Of a DNA stretch of 64,000 bases, positions 35,033 through 43,785 are shown one piece after another. The notes under the pieces were generated by a model. That model was not told where the DNA came from, did no database searches, and saw nothing but the letters and a program-made list of their open reading frames with translations. Where the stretch lies: positions 1 through 64,000 of the forward strand of contig NZ_JBNAGH010000008.1 of NCBI RefSeq assembly GCF_049801095.1, read 5' to 3'. Position 1 is the first letter of the stretch. Each line of letters begins with the position of its first letter. Made by a program: the position numbers and the translations under genes. The DNA is from Dinoroseobacter sp049801095. GTDB lineage: Bacteria > Pseudomonadota > Alphaproteobacteria > Rhodobacterales > Rhodobacteraceae.

Positions 35033-36403
35033 ATGTCCATCCCCCAATCCGGCGGCGGTCCGATCGAGAACCGCGCGCAACTGGCCGAGTACCTGAACGC
35101 AGGCTGCAAACCCAAGGAAGACTGGCGGATCGGCACCGAGCACGAGAAGTTCGGCTATTGCAAGGACACGCTCAACCCGCTGCCCTATGACGGCGCGCGG
35201 TCGATCCGCGCCATGCTCGAAGGTCTGCGGGACCGCTTCGGCTGGGCCCCGGTGCTTGAGGGCGGCAAGATCATCGGGCTGGAAAAGGACGGCGCCAATG
35301 TCAGCCTCGAGCCCGGTGGGCAGCTGGAGCTCAGCGGCGCGCCGCTCGTCTCGATCCACGAGACTTGCGACGAGGTGAATGTCCATTTGCGCGAGGTGCA
35401 ATCCGTCGCCGAGGAAATCGGCGTCGGGTTCATCGGGCTCGGGGCTGCGCCGATTTGGTCGCACGAGCAGATGCCGGTGATGCCCAAGGGCCGCTACAAG
35501 CTCATGACCGACTACATGGACCGGGTCGGCACCATGGGCAAAACCATGATGTACCGGACCTGTACAGTGCAGGTGAATCTCGACTTCTCGTCTGAGGCGG
35601 ACATGGTCCAGAAGCTGCGCGTAGCGCTGGCGCTGCAGCCGGTGGCGACCGCGCTCTTTGCGAATTCCCCCTTCCTTGATGGCAAGCCCAATGGCCACAA
35701 GAGCTGGCGCAGCCGGGTCTGGCGGGATCTCGATGCGGATCGCACGGGCATGCTGCCCTTCGTCTTTGACGAGGGGTTCGGGTTCGAGGCCTGGGTCGAG
35801 TATGCGCTCGATGTGCCCATGTATTTCGTCTATCGCGACGGGGTCTATATCGACGCGCTGGGCCAGTCCTTCCGCGATTTCCTCGAGGGCAAGCTCCCTG
35901 CGCTGCCTGGGGAAATCCCGACGCTCAGCGACTGGGCAGACCATCTGACGACGATTTTCCCCGAAGCGCGGATCAAGAAGTTCATCGAAATGCGCGGGGC
36001 CGATGGCGGCCCGTGGCGCAGGCTCTGCGCGTTGCCGGCCTTCTGGGTCGGGCTGACCTATGACCAAAGCGCGCTCGATGCGGCTTGGGATCTGGTGAAG
36101 GACTGGGATGCGGAGACCCGGGATGCGCTGCGCGTGGCAGCCTCCGTGGACGGGCTGCAGGCGGAGGTCGGGGGCATCAAGATGCACGATCTGGCCCGCG
36201 AGGTGGTGGCAATTTCCGAGGCCGGGCTCGCCGCGCGCGCCAAGCCCGGAGCCGGGGGCATGATCCCGGACGAGACCCATTTCCTCAACGCGCTGAAAGA
36301 CAGCCTAGAGACAGGCCGCGTGCCCGCCGATGACCTTCTGGCCGAGTACCACGGGGCCTGGGACGGCGATCTGTCAAAGATCTACGGCGCCTATAGCTAC
36401 TGA
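35033..36403 (+). CDS. gshA: Glutamate-cysteine ligase, plant/alphaproteobacterial type
   Basis: A 456-residue enzyme joining glutamate and cysteine, the first step of glutathione synthesis. It starts MSIPQSGGGPIENRAQLAEYL with GAGGAG upstream. Substrate-site parts are IGTEHEKFGY near residue 38 and PGGQLELSGAP near 95, plus TCTVQVNLDFSSE. The length fits the class shared by plants and alphaproteobacteria rather than the E. coli type. Its stop overlaps the restored end of the amber-interrupted DUF805 gene on the other strand. Confidence 0.92.
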   Translation: MSIPQSGGGPIENRAQLAEYLNAGCKPKEDWRIGTEHEKFGYCKDTLNPLPYDGARSIRAMLEGLRDRFGWAPVLEGGKIIGLEKDGANVSLEPGGQLELSGAPLVSIHETCDEVNVHLREVQSVAEEIGVGFIGLGAAPIWSHEQMPVMPKGRYKLMTDYMDRVGTMGKTMMYRTCTVQVNLDFSSEADMVQKLRVALALQPVATALFANSPFLDGKPNGHKSWRSRVWRDLDADRTGMLPFVFDEGFGFEAWVEYALDVPMYFVYRDGVYIDALGQSFRDFLEGKLPALPGEIPTLSDWADHLTTIFPEARIKKFIEMRGADGGPWRRLCALPAFWVGLTYDQSALDAAWDLVKDWDAETRDALRVAASVDGLQAEVGGIKMHDLAREVVAISEAGLAARAKPGAGGMIPDETHFLNALKDSLETGRVPADDLLAEYHGAWDGDLSKIYGAYSY

Positions 36404-36792
36404 TCGCGGGCCGGAGCCTGGGTGCCGGGCTGCGCGGTCATGACAAAAATGACCTACGGCCCCGCGACCGGCACCAACAAGAGGAATGCCCAGTACCCGG
36501 AGCGGTCCGTGTCGTGAAGCCGCCGCACCAGAACGGCCAGCATCGGCAGCAGGAAGATCAGAGCAAACAGTGCTGTCAGAGCGATGATACCGCTGTTGAG
36601 CGCTTCTAGTTTTGCAAAACCCTGTGTGCCCAGGAAGTAAAACAGGAAAAACCCACAGAACTCTCGCCGGCTGGCCCGGCCCGAGAAGTCCGCGAAACGC
36701 TGCAGACCGGTCTTTACAGGGTCCACAAACACCATGAAGGGGACACTTCCCTGCTCGGGATGCGGGGCAGGGCGGCGCGGGTCCGACGTCAT
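36397..36792 (-). pseudogene. DUF805 membrane protein interrupted by in-frame amber codon
   Basis: From ATG 36792 the frame gives 112 residues and stops at TAG (36454-36456), directly after LLLVPVAGP. If that codon is passed, the same frame runs on for 18 residues, VIFVMTAQPGTQAPARDQ, to TAG at 36397-36399. The restored end matches the intact paralogue next door: VPLVGALVLFVFSLLPGTEGP there, VPVAGP-stop-VIFVMTAQPGTQAP here. The amber codon replaces a Leu position, so one base change (TTG to TAG) explains it. It is either a fresh nonsense mutation, sequencing error, or readthrough. The remaining protein has the DUF805 start FADFSGRASRREF and VRRLHDTDRSGYW. One nt separates it from the upstream paralogue. 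Confidence 0.75.
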
Positions 36793-36793
36793 G

Positions 36794-37294
36794 TCAGGAG
36801 GGCGCTTGCTTGACCCGCGCGAGATAGAGCGCGTGGACCTCGGCCTTGCGGTCTTCTTCGGTGCTCGGCCCACGCTGGCTCGGCTTCGGGGGTTTCGCTC
36901 TGCGGCGCGGGCCGGAGGAGGCACCAAACCGGTTCGGCCCCTCCGTGCCGGGCAGCAGGCTGAAGACAAACAACACCAGCGCCCCGACAAGCGGCACAAA
37001 GGCGATCAGACACCAGAAGCCGGATCGGTCGATGTCATGTAGTCGCCGCACAAGCAGGCTCAAGGACGGGAGCGAGAACAGAAAGAAACTGGCCAAGGCA
37101 TAGGCCGGATCGCGGAGCTTGGCTTCGAGCGCGAGCAGCGTCTCGGGCGTCATCAGAACCACGCCAGCCAAGACAAGCCCGACGCCGACGAGAAACAGGA
37201 AAAGGTGGAAATACCAGTACTGCGCCCGGCTCGCCCGACCGCCGAAATTCAGGATGTTGACATAGGCGGAAAGGACGGCGCGCAGAAACCCCAT
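36794..37294 (-). CDS. DUF805 membrane protein
   Basis: A 166-residue protein of the DUF805 family: NFGGRASRAQYWYFHLF near the start, four membrane helices, LVRRLHDIDRSGFWCLI and the C-terminal PGTEGPNRFG motif, then a basic tail. DUF805 function is unknown. It is followed 1 nt later by a second DUF805 gene, so the pair is a tandem duplication. It is 2 nt after plsY, the probable end of the pyrB-plsY transcript. Confidence 0.88.
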   Translation of the reverse strand: MGFLRAVLSAYVNILNFGGRASRAQYWYFHLFLFLVGVGLVLAGVVLMTPETLLALEAKLRDPAYALASFFLFSLPSLSLLVRRLHDIDRSGFWCLIAFVPLVGALVLFVFSLLPGTEGPNRFGASSGPRRRAKPPKPSQRGPSTEEDRKAEVHALYLARVKQAPS

Positions 37295-37296
37295 CT

Positions 37297-37911
37297 CTAC
37301 CCTTTCTTTTTGGCTCCGATCTTCGGTTCAGAGCCAGAAAGCAGGCGAATTATGTTCTCTCTATGGCGGATCCAGATCAAAACGCCGAGGAATGTACAGA
37401 ACGCGACCGCGTCCGGGCGGCCAAAGCCCCAGGCGAAGACCGGGGTCATCAGCGCCGCGATCAGCGCCGAGAGGGACGAAAACCGGAAGGCCGCGGCGCA
37501 GAGCAGCCAGATCACGCAGGCGGCCACGCCCAGGGGCCAGGCCAGCGCGAGGAGCGTGCCGAGGAAGGTCGCGACCCCCTTGCCGCCCTTGAATTTCAGG
37601 TAGACGGGAAAGCAATGGCCGAAAAACGCCGCCGCCCCGGCGAGTTGTGCGGCATCCTCGCCAAAGGCCGCCCGGGCGATCAGGACCGCCACGGCCCCCT
37701 TGCCCGCATCGAGGATCAGCGTCGCCGCTGCTGCCGGTTTGCTGCCCGTGCGCAGCACATTGGTCGCACCGATATTGCCCGAGCCGATCTCGCGCAGATT
37801 GCCAAGGCCCATCAGTTTGGCGATGACCATCCCGAACGGCACCGCGCCCAGCAGATAGGCGGCCAGCGCCACGAGGGCGAGCAGGCCCGGCGCGGTGGTG
37901 ATCTCGGGCAT
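37297..37911 (-). CDS. plsY: Glycerol-3-phosphate acyltransferase PlsY
   Basis: A 204-residue membrane acyltransferase that uses acyl-phosphate to acylate glycerol-3-phosphate, starting phospholipid synthesis. The three PlsY motifs are GSGNIGATNVLRTGSK, the FKGGKGVATF loop and the C-terminal IRHRENI. Its start overlaps the pyrX stop by 1 nt. Coupled with pyrX in many Rhodobacterales. Confidence 0.93.
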   Translation of the reverse strand: MPEITTAPGLLALVALAAYLLGAVPFGMVIAKLMGLGNLREIGSGNIGATNVLRTGSKPAAAATLILDAGKGAVAVLIARAAFGEDAAQLAGAAAFFGHCFPVYLKFKGGKGVATFLGTLLALAWPLGVAACVIWLLCAAAFRFSSLSALIAALMTPVFAWGFGRPDAVAFCTFLGVLIWIRHRENIIRLLSGSEPKIGAKKKG

Positions 37912-39209
37912 CAGAGCCCCTCCCGCGCGTAGATCTGGGTGCCGCCGACAAAGCAGCGCAGGACCCGGCCCTGCATCCGCGCGCCGTCAAAGGGGGTGTT
38001 CTTGGATTTCGATTGCAGCTTGGTGCGGTCGAGCACGAAGGGCGCATCCGGATCAAACACCACCAGATCCGCCGGCGCGCCGATCTCCAGCCGCCCCTGG
38101 GGCAGGCCGAGGCGGTCGGCGGGGTTCAGGCTCAGCGCGCGCCACAGCACGGGCAGGCTGAGATGGCCGGAATGAACGAGCCGCAGCGCCGCGGGCAGCA
38201 GCGTCTCGAGCCCGACCGCGCCGGAGGCGGCCTCCTCGAACGGCAGGCGCTTGCTCTCTTCATCCTGCGGCGTGTGCATGGAGCAGATCACGTCGATCAC
38301 CCCCGTCGCCACAGCATCGACCATGGCGAGGCGGTCGTCTTCGCTGCGCAAGGGCGGCTTGACCTTGAAGAAGGTCCGGTAGTCGCCCACGTCGAACTCG
38401 TTCAGGGTCAGGTGATGGATCGAGACACCGGCGGTCACATCGAGCCCGATCTCCTTGGCGCGGGTCAGCGCGGGCAACGCCCGCGCCGTGCTGATCTGGT
38501 CCGCATGGTAGCGCGCGCCGGTCATCTCCACGAGGGCGAGATCACGCTCCAGCCCCATGCGTTCGGCCATGGGGGAGACCGCAGGCAAGCCCCGCAAGGT
38601 TGCGAACTTGCCCGAGGTCACGGCCGCTCCGGCGCTGAGCCCCGGATCCTGCGGATGGGCCATGACGAGCGCGCCGAGGCTCGCCGCATAGCTCAGGCAG
38701 CGGGAAAAGACCTTGGGGTTTTCGACCACATGGTCGCCGTCGGAAAACGCCACCGCGCCCGCATCGCGCAAAAATCCGATCTCGACCATCTCGCGCCCGG
38801 CCCGGCCCTTGGTGAGCGCGGCCATGGGGGCGAGGCGCACCGGGCTCATCTGGGCGGCGCGACGGGCGGCGAATTCGAGCGTTTCGGGGCTGTCGATGGT
38901 GGGCGAAGTGTCGGCCCGGGTGACCATGGTGGTCACGCCCCCGGCGGCTGCGGCGCGCCCGGCGGTTTTAAAGCTTTCCTTGTGGCGCTCGCCCGGCTCC
39001 CCCACCTTGACCCCGATATCCACGATCCCGGGCGCGAGGCATTTGCCCGCGCAATCCACGATCTCGGCTTCTGCGGGCAGGGCATCTGCGGGGGACAGGA
39101 TCCGGGCAATCGCGCCGTTCTCGATCAGGACCCCGCCTTTGCTCAGGTCGTCGGCGGCAGGATCGATCACGCGGGCGTTGATCAGGGCGGTCGGGCGCTG
39201 GGACATCAC
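37911..39209 (-). CDS. pyrX: Dihydroorotase homologue with lost metal ligands (PyrX-like)
   Basis: A 432-residue amidohydrolase-fold protein related to class I dihydroorotase, but the metal site is gone. Where catalytic enzymes read DxHVHLREPG, this has DIGVKVGEPG (HxH replaced by Gly66 and Lys68). The His in YHxxHxST is Gln238 (YHADQIST), and the aspartate of ATDHAP is Ser310 (CSMHTP). It cannot use the normal binuclear zinc. Inactive homologues (PyrX/PyrC') are known to support aspartate transcarbamoylase structure in pseudomonads; pyrB lies three genes upstream. A working PyrC should exist elsewhere. Confidence 0.88.
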   Translation of the reverse strand: MMSQRPTALINARVIDPAADDLSKGGVLIENGAIARILSPADALPAEAEIVDCAGKCLAPGIVDIGVKVGEPGERHKESFKTAGRAAAAGGVTTMVTRADTSPTIDSPETLEFAARRAAQMSPVRLAPMAALTKGRAGREMVEIGFLRDAGAVAFSDGDHVVENPKVFSRCLSYAASLGALVMAHPQDPGLSAGAAVTSGKFATLRGLPAVSPMAERMGLERDLALVEMTGARYHADQISTARALPALTRAKEIGLDVTAGVSIHHLTLNEFDVGDYRTFFKVKPPLRSEDDRLAMVDAVATGVIDVICSMHTPQDEESKRLPFEEAASGAVGLETLLPAALRLVHSGHLSLPVLWRALSLNPADRLGLPQGRLEIGAPADLVVFDPDAPFVLDRTKLQSKSKNTPFDGARMQGRVLRCFVGGTQIYAREGL

Positions 39210-39778
39210 GCTCCCCCTCGGGCCAAAAGCAGGACAAGCCCCGCCGCCAGCAAAAGTCCCAGCAGCACAAGCGGCAGCTTTCCGGCGCCTTTCGGGGCGG
39301 CGGTTGGGGGCGCACTGGCAGGTGCGGGCATCGGGTTGGCGGAGCGCGCGGGCATCGCGCCGCTCAGCGGCGCCTCGGCCATCTTGTAGGCCCCGATAAA
39401 GGTCAGATCCGGCCCGGGCCGCAGGCTCTGGGCCCCAAAACCAAGGGCGCGCGACAGCACGATCAGCACCTCGCCCTCCAGCGCGTCGAGCCGGGCGCGA
39501 TCCGCGCTGAGCGTGTCATGGGGAATGTCCATGGCCGTGGCAAGATACTGGGTCAGGCCCAGATCACGCACATCCGAGACGGTGATCGTCTCTGTATAGG
39601 TCGGGTCAATCTCGTCGATGCCGAGCATGGTCTGCAGCCGCGCAGCCTCGGTCGCGATCTGCTCCGGGCTCTGCTCCAGACGGCTCAGAAAGCTCTGGGC
39701 GGTGCCGCTGCCCGTGCTGGCGCCGTTGACCGCAAAGATCCGCACCATCCCGGTCTCATTGGCCGGAACCTCGATCAT
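39206..39778 (-). CDS. Tail-anchored membrane protein in the pyr cluster, unknown
   Basis: A 190-residue protein: a soluble domain (about 1-135), a Pro/Ala-rich linker (about 140-165) and a C-terminal membrane helix with almost no tail (LPLVLLGLLLAAGLVLLLARGGA split in two here). It overlaps both neighbours by 4 nt. The domain mentions LSRLEQSPEQIATEAARLQTM but no known motif. Position suggests a role tied to the pyrB/pyrX proteins or simply shared transcription. Confidence 0.75.
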   Translation of the reverse strand: MIEVPANETGMVRIFAVNGASTGSGTAQSFLSRLEQSPEQIATEAARLQTMLGIDEIDPTYTETITVSDVRDLGLTQYLATAMDIPHDTLSADRARLDALEGEVLIVLSRALGFGAQSLRPGPDLTFIGAYKMAEAPLSGAMPARSANPMPAPASAPPTAAPKGAGKLPLVLLGLLLAAGLVLLLARGGA

Positions 39779-40203
39779 TGGGGAGCCTCATCGCCGGGTT
39801 CTGCGGGGGTGGGCCGTGCCCGGGCAGCGCCTGCGACCTGTTCGATGTCGGCTTTCACGGTCTCGGCATCGGCGAGGTATTTGATCAGGTGCTTGTCGCC
39901 CTGGGCGGTGATGACCTGCACGGAGCTGCCGAGGCGGCGGACGAGGGTGATGTCGCGCAGGGCCATCTTGCGCCAGCCGGGGCCTTCGAGGCGCTCAGGC
40001 CCAAGCTCCCAGGTGATGGCCAGCTCCTCCGAGCTCAGATACCAGCCGCGCAGGGCAATCGCGGCCAGCCCCCCGACCGCGCCGGTCCAGGGATATGGGT
40101 TCCCCATGGCCCAGAGCACGCCCATCCCGATGGCCATGGCGATCGCGGCCATGGTCGCATAGGCGCGCAGATAGGCCATCCGGTCCGGACGAATGGTGGT
40201 CAT
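39775..40203 (-). CDS. Small membrane protein with PH-like domain in the pyr cluster
   Basis: A 142-residue protein with two N-terminal membrane helices (about 12-32 and 37-52), then a small beta-rich domain (about 55-120: WYLSSEELAITWELGPERLEG, DITLVRRLGSSVQVITAQGD) similar to bacterial PH domains. Overlaps pyrB and the tail-anchored gene by 4 nt each. Function unknown. Confidence 0.75.
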   Translation of the reverse strand: MTTIRPDRMAYLRAYATMAAIAMAIGMGVLWAMGNPYPWTGAVGGLAAIALRGWYLSSEELAITWELGPERLEGPGWRKMALRDITLVRRLGSSVQVITAQGDKHLIKYLADAETVKADIEQVAGAARARPTPAEPGDEAPQ

Positions 40204-41150
40204 ACCATCACCCCGGCGGGTGGGGCGTGGAGGTTCCGCGCCAGCAGGTCCATGGCGGCCATACGCACGGCGACGCCCATCTCCACCTGCTCCTGGATCA
40301 CCGAGCGGTTGATGTCATCGGCCAGCGTGCCGTCGATCTCGACCCCGCGATTCATCGGGCCCGGGTGCATGACGATGGCGTCGGGCTTGGCATAGGCCAG
40401 CTTTTCGGCGTCGAGCCCGTAGCGGTGATAGTATTCCCGCTCGGAGGGGATGAACCCGCCATCCATGCGCTCGCGCTGGAGGCGCAGCATCATCACCACA
40501 TCGACCCCGTCGAGCCCGGCCTCCATGTCCTCATAGACCTCAACGCCGAGGGCAGCGACCTCCGAAGGCATCAGGGTGCGCGGACCCACAAGACGGATCC
40601 GGTTCTCCATCTTGCCGAGGAGCAGGATGTTCGAGCGCGCCACGCGGGAATGGGCGATATCCCCGCAGATCGCGATGTTGAGCCGGTGCAGCTTGCCCTT
40701 CGCGCGCCGGATTGTCAGCGCATCGAGCAGGGCCTGGGTCGGGTGCTCATGCCGTCCGTCGCCAGCATTCAGCACAGCGCAGTTCACCTTCTCCGCCAAG
40801 AGGTTCACCGCCCCGGAATGGGGGTGGCGCACCACCAGCAGGTCCGGGTGCATGGCGTTCAGGGTCATGGCCGTGTCGATCAGGGTCTCGCCCTTTTTGA
40901 TCGAGGAGGCGCGCACCTCCATATTCATCACATCCGCGCCGAGACGCTTGCCCGCGATCTCGAAGCTGGCCTGGGTGCGGGTGGAGTTCTCGAAGAACAT
41001 GTTGATCTGGGTGAGGCCGCGCAGGGCGTCCGCGTGCTTGTCCCTGCGGCGGTTCAGATCCGCATAGCGGTCGGCCAGATCGAGCAGGGTGACAATCTCG
41101 TCCGGGGCGAGGGTTTCGATGCCCAGAAGGTGGCGCGCGCGAAAGGTCAT
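40200..41150 (-). CDS. pyrB: Aspartate carbamoyltransferase catalytic subunit
   Basis: A 316-residue enzyme joining carbamoyl phosphate and aspartate, the second step of pyrimidine synthesis. It starts MTFRARHLLGIETL at 41150. The carbamoyl-phosphate loop is FFENSTRTQASFE near residue 55; HPTQALLD and MHPGPMNRGVE are present. It is the first gene of a chain overlapping down to plsY. No pyrI lies nearby, so the PyrX-like partner may shape its assembly. Confidence 0.94.
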   Translation of the reverse strand: MTFRARHLLGIETLAPDEIVTLLDLADRYADLNRRRDKHADALRGLTQINMFFENSTRTQASFEIAGKRLGADVMNMEVRASSIKKGETLIDTAMTLNAMHPDLLVVRHPHSGAVNLLAEKVNCAVLNAGDGRHEHPTQALLDALTIRRAKGKLHRLNIAICGDIAHSRVARSNILLLGKMENRIRLVGPRTLMPSEVAALGVEVYEDMEAGLDGVDVVMMLRLQRERMDGGFIPSEREYYHRYGLDAEKLAYAKPDAIVMHPGPMNRGVEIDGTLADDINRSVIQEQVEMGVAVRMAAMDLLARNLHAPPAGVMV

Positions 41151-41266
41151 GGGAGCCTCGGAGTGAGTTGCCCGCTTATAGGCGCAGGCAGGTCGGGCGG
41201 GCAAGGGGAGGGGGGCGGTCTACACATCCGATTGCGGCGCCGCGTCGCGCTGGGTAGGGTCGCGCC

Positions 41267-42063
41267 ATGGATCAGGAGCTGGATTATCACGCCCTGCGCG
41301 CGGCGCTGGAATGGCAGGTGGAGCTTGGGGCGACCGAGGCCATTGGAGATGTGCCCGTGGACCGCACGGCGATCCCGGCAAGCGCCCCGAAGCAGGCGCC
41401 GGCGGCGGCGTCTGGCACGCCAGACGCCGCGGACCCGCCCCCGGTCAGCGATCCGGTGCAGCAGGCGCTGTCGGATGCGCGGGTCGCGTCCGCGCGGTCA
41501 GAGACTCTGACCGCGCTCCGGGAGGCCCTGGCCGCCTATCCCCATTGCGAGTTGCGCAAGGGGGCGCGGAACCTTGTCTTTGCCGATGGCCAACCCGGGG
41601 CGCGGGTGATGATCCTCGGCGAGGCCCCGGGCCGGGATGAGGACCGCGAAGGCCGCCCCTTTGTCGGGCGCGCGGGGCAGCTTCTCGACCGGATGTTCAA
41701 CGCCATCGGCCTCTCCCGCACGGATCCGGACCCGGCCAAGGGGCTCTATATCACCAATGTCCTGCCCTGGCGTCCGCCTCAGAACCGCGACCCGCGCCCG
41801 GATGAGATCGCGATGATGATGCCCTTCGTGCAGCGCCATGTGGCGCTGGTCGATCCGGATATCCTTGTGCTGATGGGCAATATCTCCTGCCAGGCCGCGC
41901 TGGGCCGCAAGGGCATTACCCGTCTGCGCGGCCAGTGGACCGAGGCCATGGACCGCCCGGTCCTGCCCATGTTCCACCCGGCCTTCCTGCTGCGCCAACC
42001 GGCCCAGAAACGCGCCACCTGGGCGGATCTGCTCAGCCTGCAAGCCAAACTCCGAGGTCTGTC

Positions 42064-42067
<4 letters not shown>
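41267..42067 (+). CDS. Family-4-like uracil-DNA glycosylase lacking Fe-S cysteines
   Basis: A 266-residue uracil-DNA glycosylase of the family 4 type, which removes uracil from DNA. After a long Ala/Pro-rich N-terminus, the catalytic motif is ILGEAPGRDEDREGRPFVGRAG near residue 125 and the second one FHPAFLLRQ near 235. Family 4 enzymes bind a 4Fe-4S cluster with four cysteines; here the N-terminal CxxC is HC only, the RPPxNR cysteine is Trp (LPWRPPQNR), and the next is Met. The cluster is probably absent, as appears common in alphaproteobacterial homologues. moaB overlaps by ATGA. Confidence 0.88.
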
Positions 42068-42606
<539 letters not shown>

Positions 42607-42977
42607 GGGCTGAGGGGCCGCTCAGGCCTTAGGAAGGATCGCGCTACCTCAGATCGTCCGTGGACCGGGTGACTCTGCGCATCCATCGCGACTGGGTGCC
42701 CGTCGGGCCGTTGCGCGACGGTCAATAGCTTTCGGTCATCCGTCGGGCTGATCAGCCACCCACTGAGCGGATCGGTCAGCCATAGCCGCTGGTCGGCGGT
42801 CAAGATCATCTGTTTGGTGCCCCCGTCACATTCGCCCGGCGCAGAGCGGTGCGCGATCTCGCGTCAGGCACGGGATTGCGCCTAGCGGCATCCGTCCCAC
42901 CGTTCCGCATTGGGAGACGGCGAAGCCGGGGGCTCGCTATCGGGCCACTCTCCTCGCAAGGTCAGGATCTGAGAGGC
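42607..42977. other. 371-bp intergenic region after moaB
   Basis: No convincing gene. A 90-codon frame on the minus strand (42809 to 42537) would begin MILTADQRLWLTDPLSGW but runs into moaB, has only modest codon bias and no family match, so I leave it out. No clear terminator with a T-run was seen. The region separates moaB from a lipoprotein gene read in the opposite direction. Confidence 0.4.
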
Positions 42978-43574
42978 TTATTGCACCACGCGCAGCGGGT
43001 TCGTGCGATCGGCGTCGTCATCATCGTAATAGGTCTTGGTCTCGACACCGGGCAGGGTGGCAAACTCTTCCATGATGGTGACTGGCCACCATGTGGTGCT
43101 CAGGCTTTCAAAGCCTGGAAACTCGCGCAGGATGGAGGAGGTCACTCGGGCGCAATTGGCCTTGCCCACGGCGCCATTGGCAGCAAAGGCCGCGATCATC
43201 GCATCGGCGGTGGCGGCGTCGACCTCAATACGCTGCTCCACCACGCTCCAGTCTTCGCGGGCATGGTAGTCGATGTAATGATTTTCGAGCCAGGGGGTGA
43301 TCCCGTAATGCAGGTCATTGCGCTCGGGGGATTGCGGATACCACCAGGTTCCCGCTGGATCCCAGATGACCCGCTCGCTCCCATCGATGAGGAGCGCCGT
43401 GTGCCCGCCCTCGCCGGAGCGAATGCGGATCACCGTATAGAGTGTGACCGAGGTGGTGCCGCCATCCGCATAGCGGAACTGGCTCACCTCGGCGTCAGTG
43501 GCCCATTCGGACGCGCCGCCACAGGCCGTCAGACCGAGGGTCGCACCCAGCAAGAGCCATGAAGTCAGGCGCAT
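42978..43574 (-). CDS. Lipoprotein of unknown function
   Basis: A 198-residue protein with a lipobox signal (MRLTSWLLLGATLGLTAC, Cys18 lipidated). The body has a GEGGHTALLIDG stretch and, later, GKANCARVTSSILREF; a conserved His before a conserved Cys recalls permuted papain-like (NlpC/P60/LRAT) folds, but this is only a hint. It ends with an acidic DDDDAD stretch. It follows the cytochrome oxidase subunit IV gene by 17 bp on the same strand. Confidence 0.7.
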   Translation of the reverse strand: MRLTSWLLLGATLGLTACGGASEWATDAEVSQFRYADGGTTSVTLYTVIRIRSGEGGHTALLIDGSERVIWDPAGTWWYPQSPERNDLHYGITPWLENHYIDYHAREDWSVVEQRIEVDAATADAMIAAFAANGAVGKANCARVTSSILREFPGFESLSTTWWPVTIMEEFATLPGVETKTYYDDDDADRTNPLRVVQ

Positions 43575-43591
43575 GGCTGGGCGATCCCGGC

Positions 43592-43729
43592 TTAGCCGTT
43601 GACCATATAGATGAAGATCAGCAGGGCGATGATGATGATCGTCGACCATTTCGTAATGGCGATGAAGCCATTGAAGGTCTTTTCCTGCTCGGTCGTGTCC
43701 ATGGTGCCGTGCTTGTGCTCTTCGGCCAT
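43592..43729 (-). CDS. aa3-type cytochrome c oxidase subunit IV
   Basis: A 45-residue protein, MAEEHKHGTMDTTEQEKTF followed by one membrane helix and a short end (YMVNG). This is the small bacterial subunit IV found in aa3 oxidases of Rhodobacterales; it wraps against the core subunits but is not catalytic. The catalytic subunits are not in the window. Confidence 0.9.
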   Translation of the reverse strand: MAEEHKHGTMDTTEQEKTFNGFIAITKWSTIIIIALLIFIYMVNG

Positions 43730-43785
43730 GATGTGTCTCCCGTTCGCGTTTGTCCCGACCCGCCTAGCCGATCCGGAGGCTGGTG

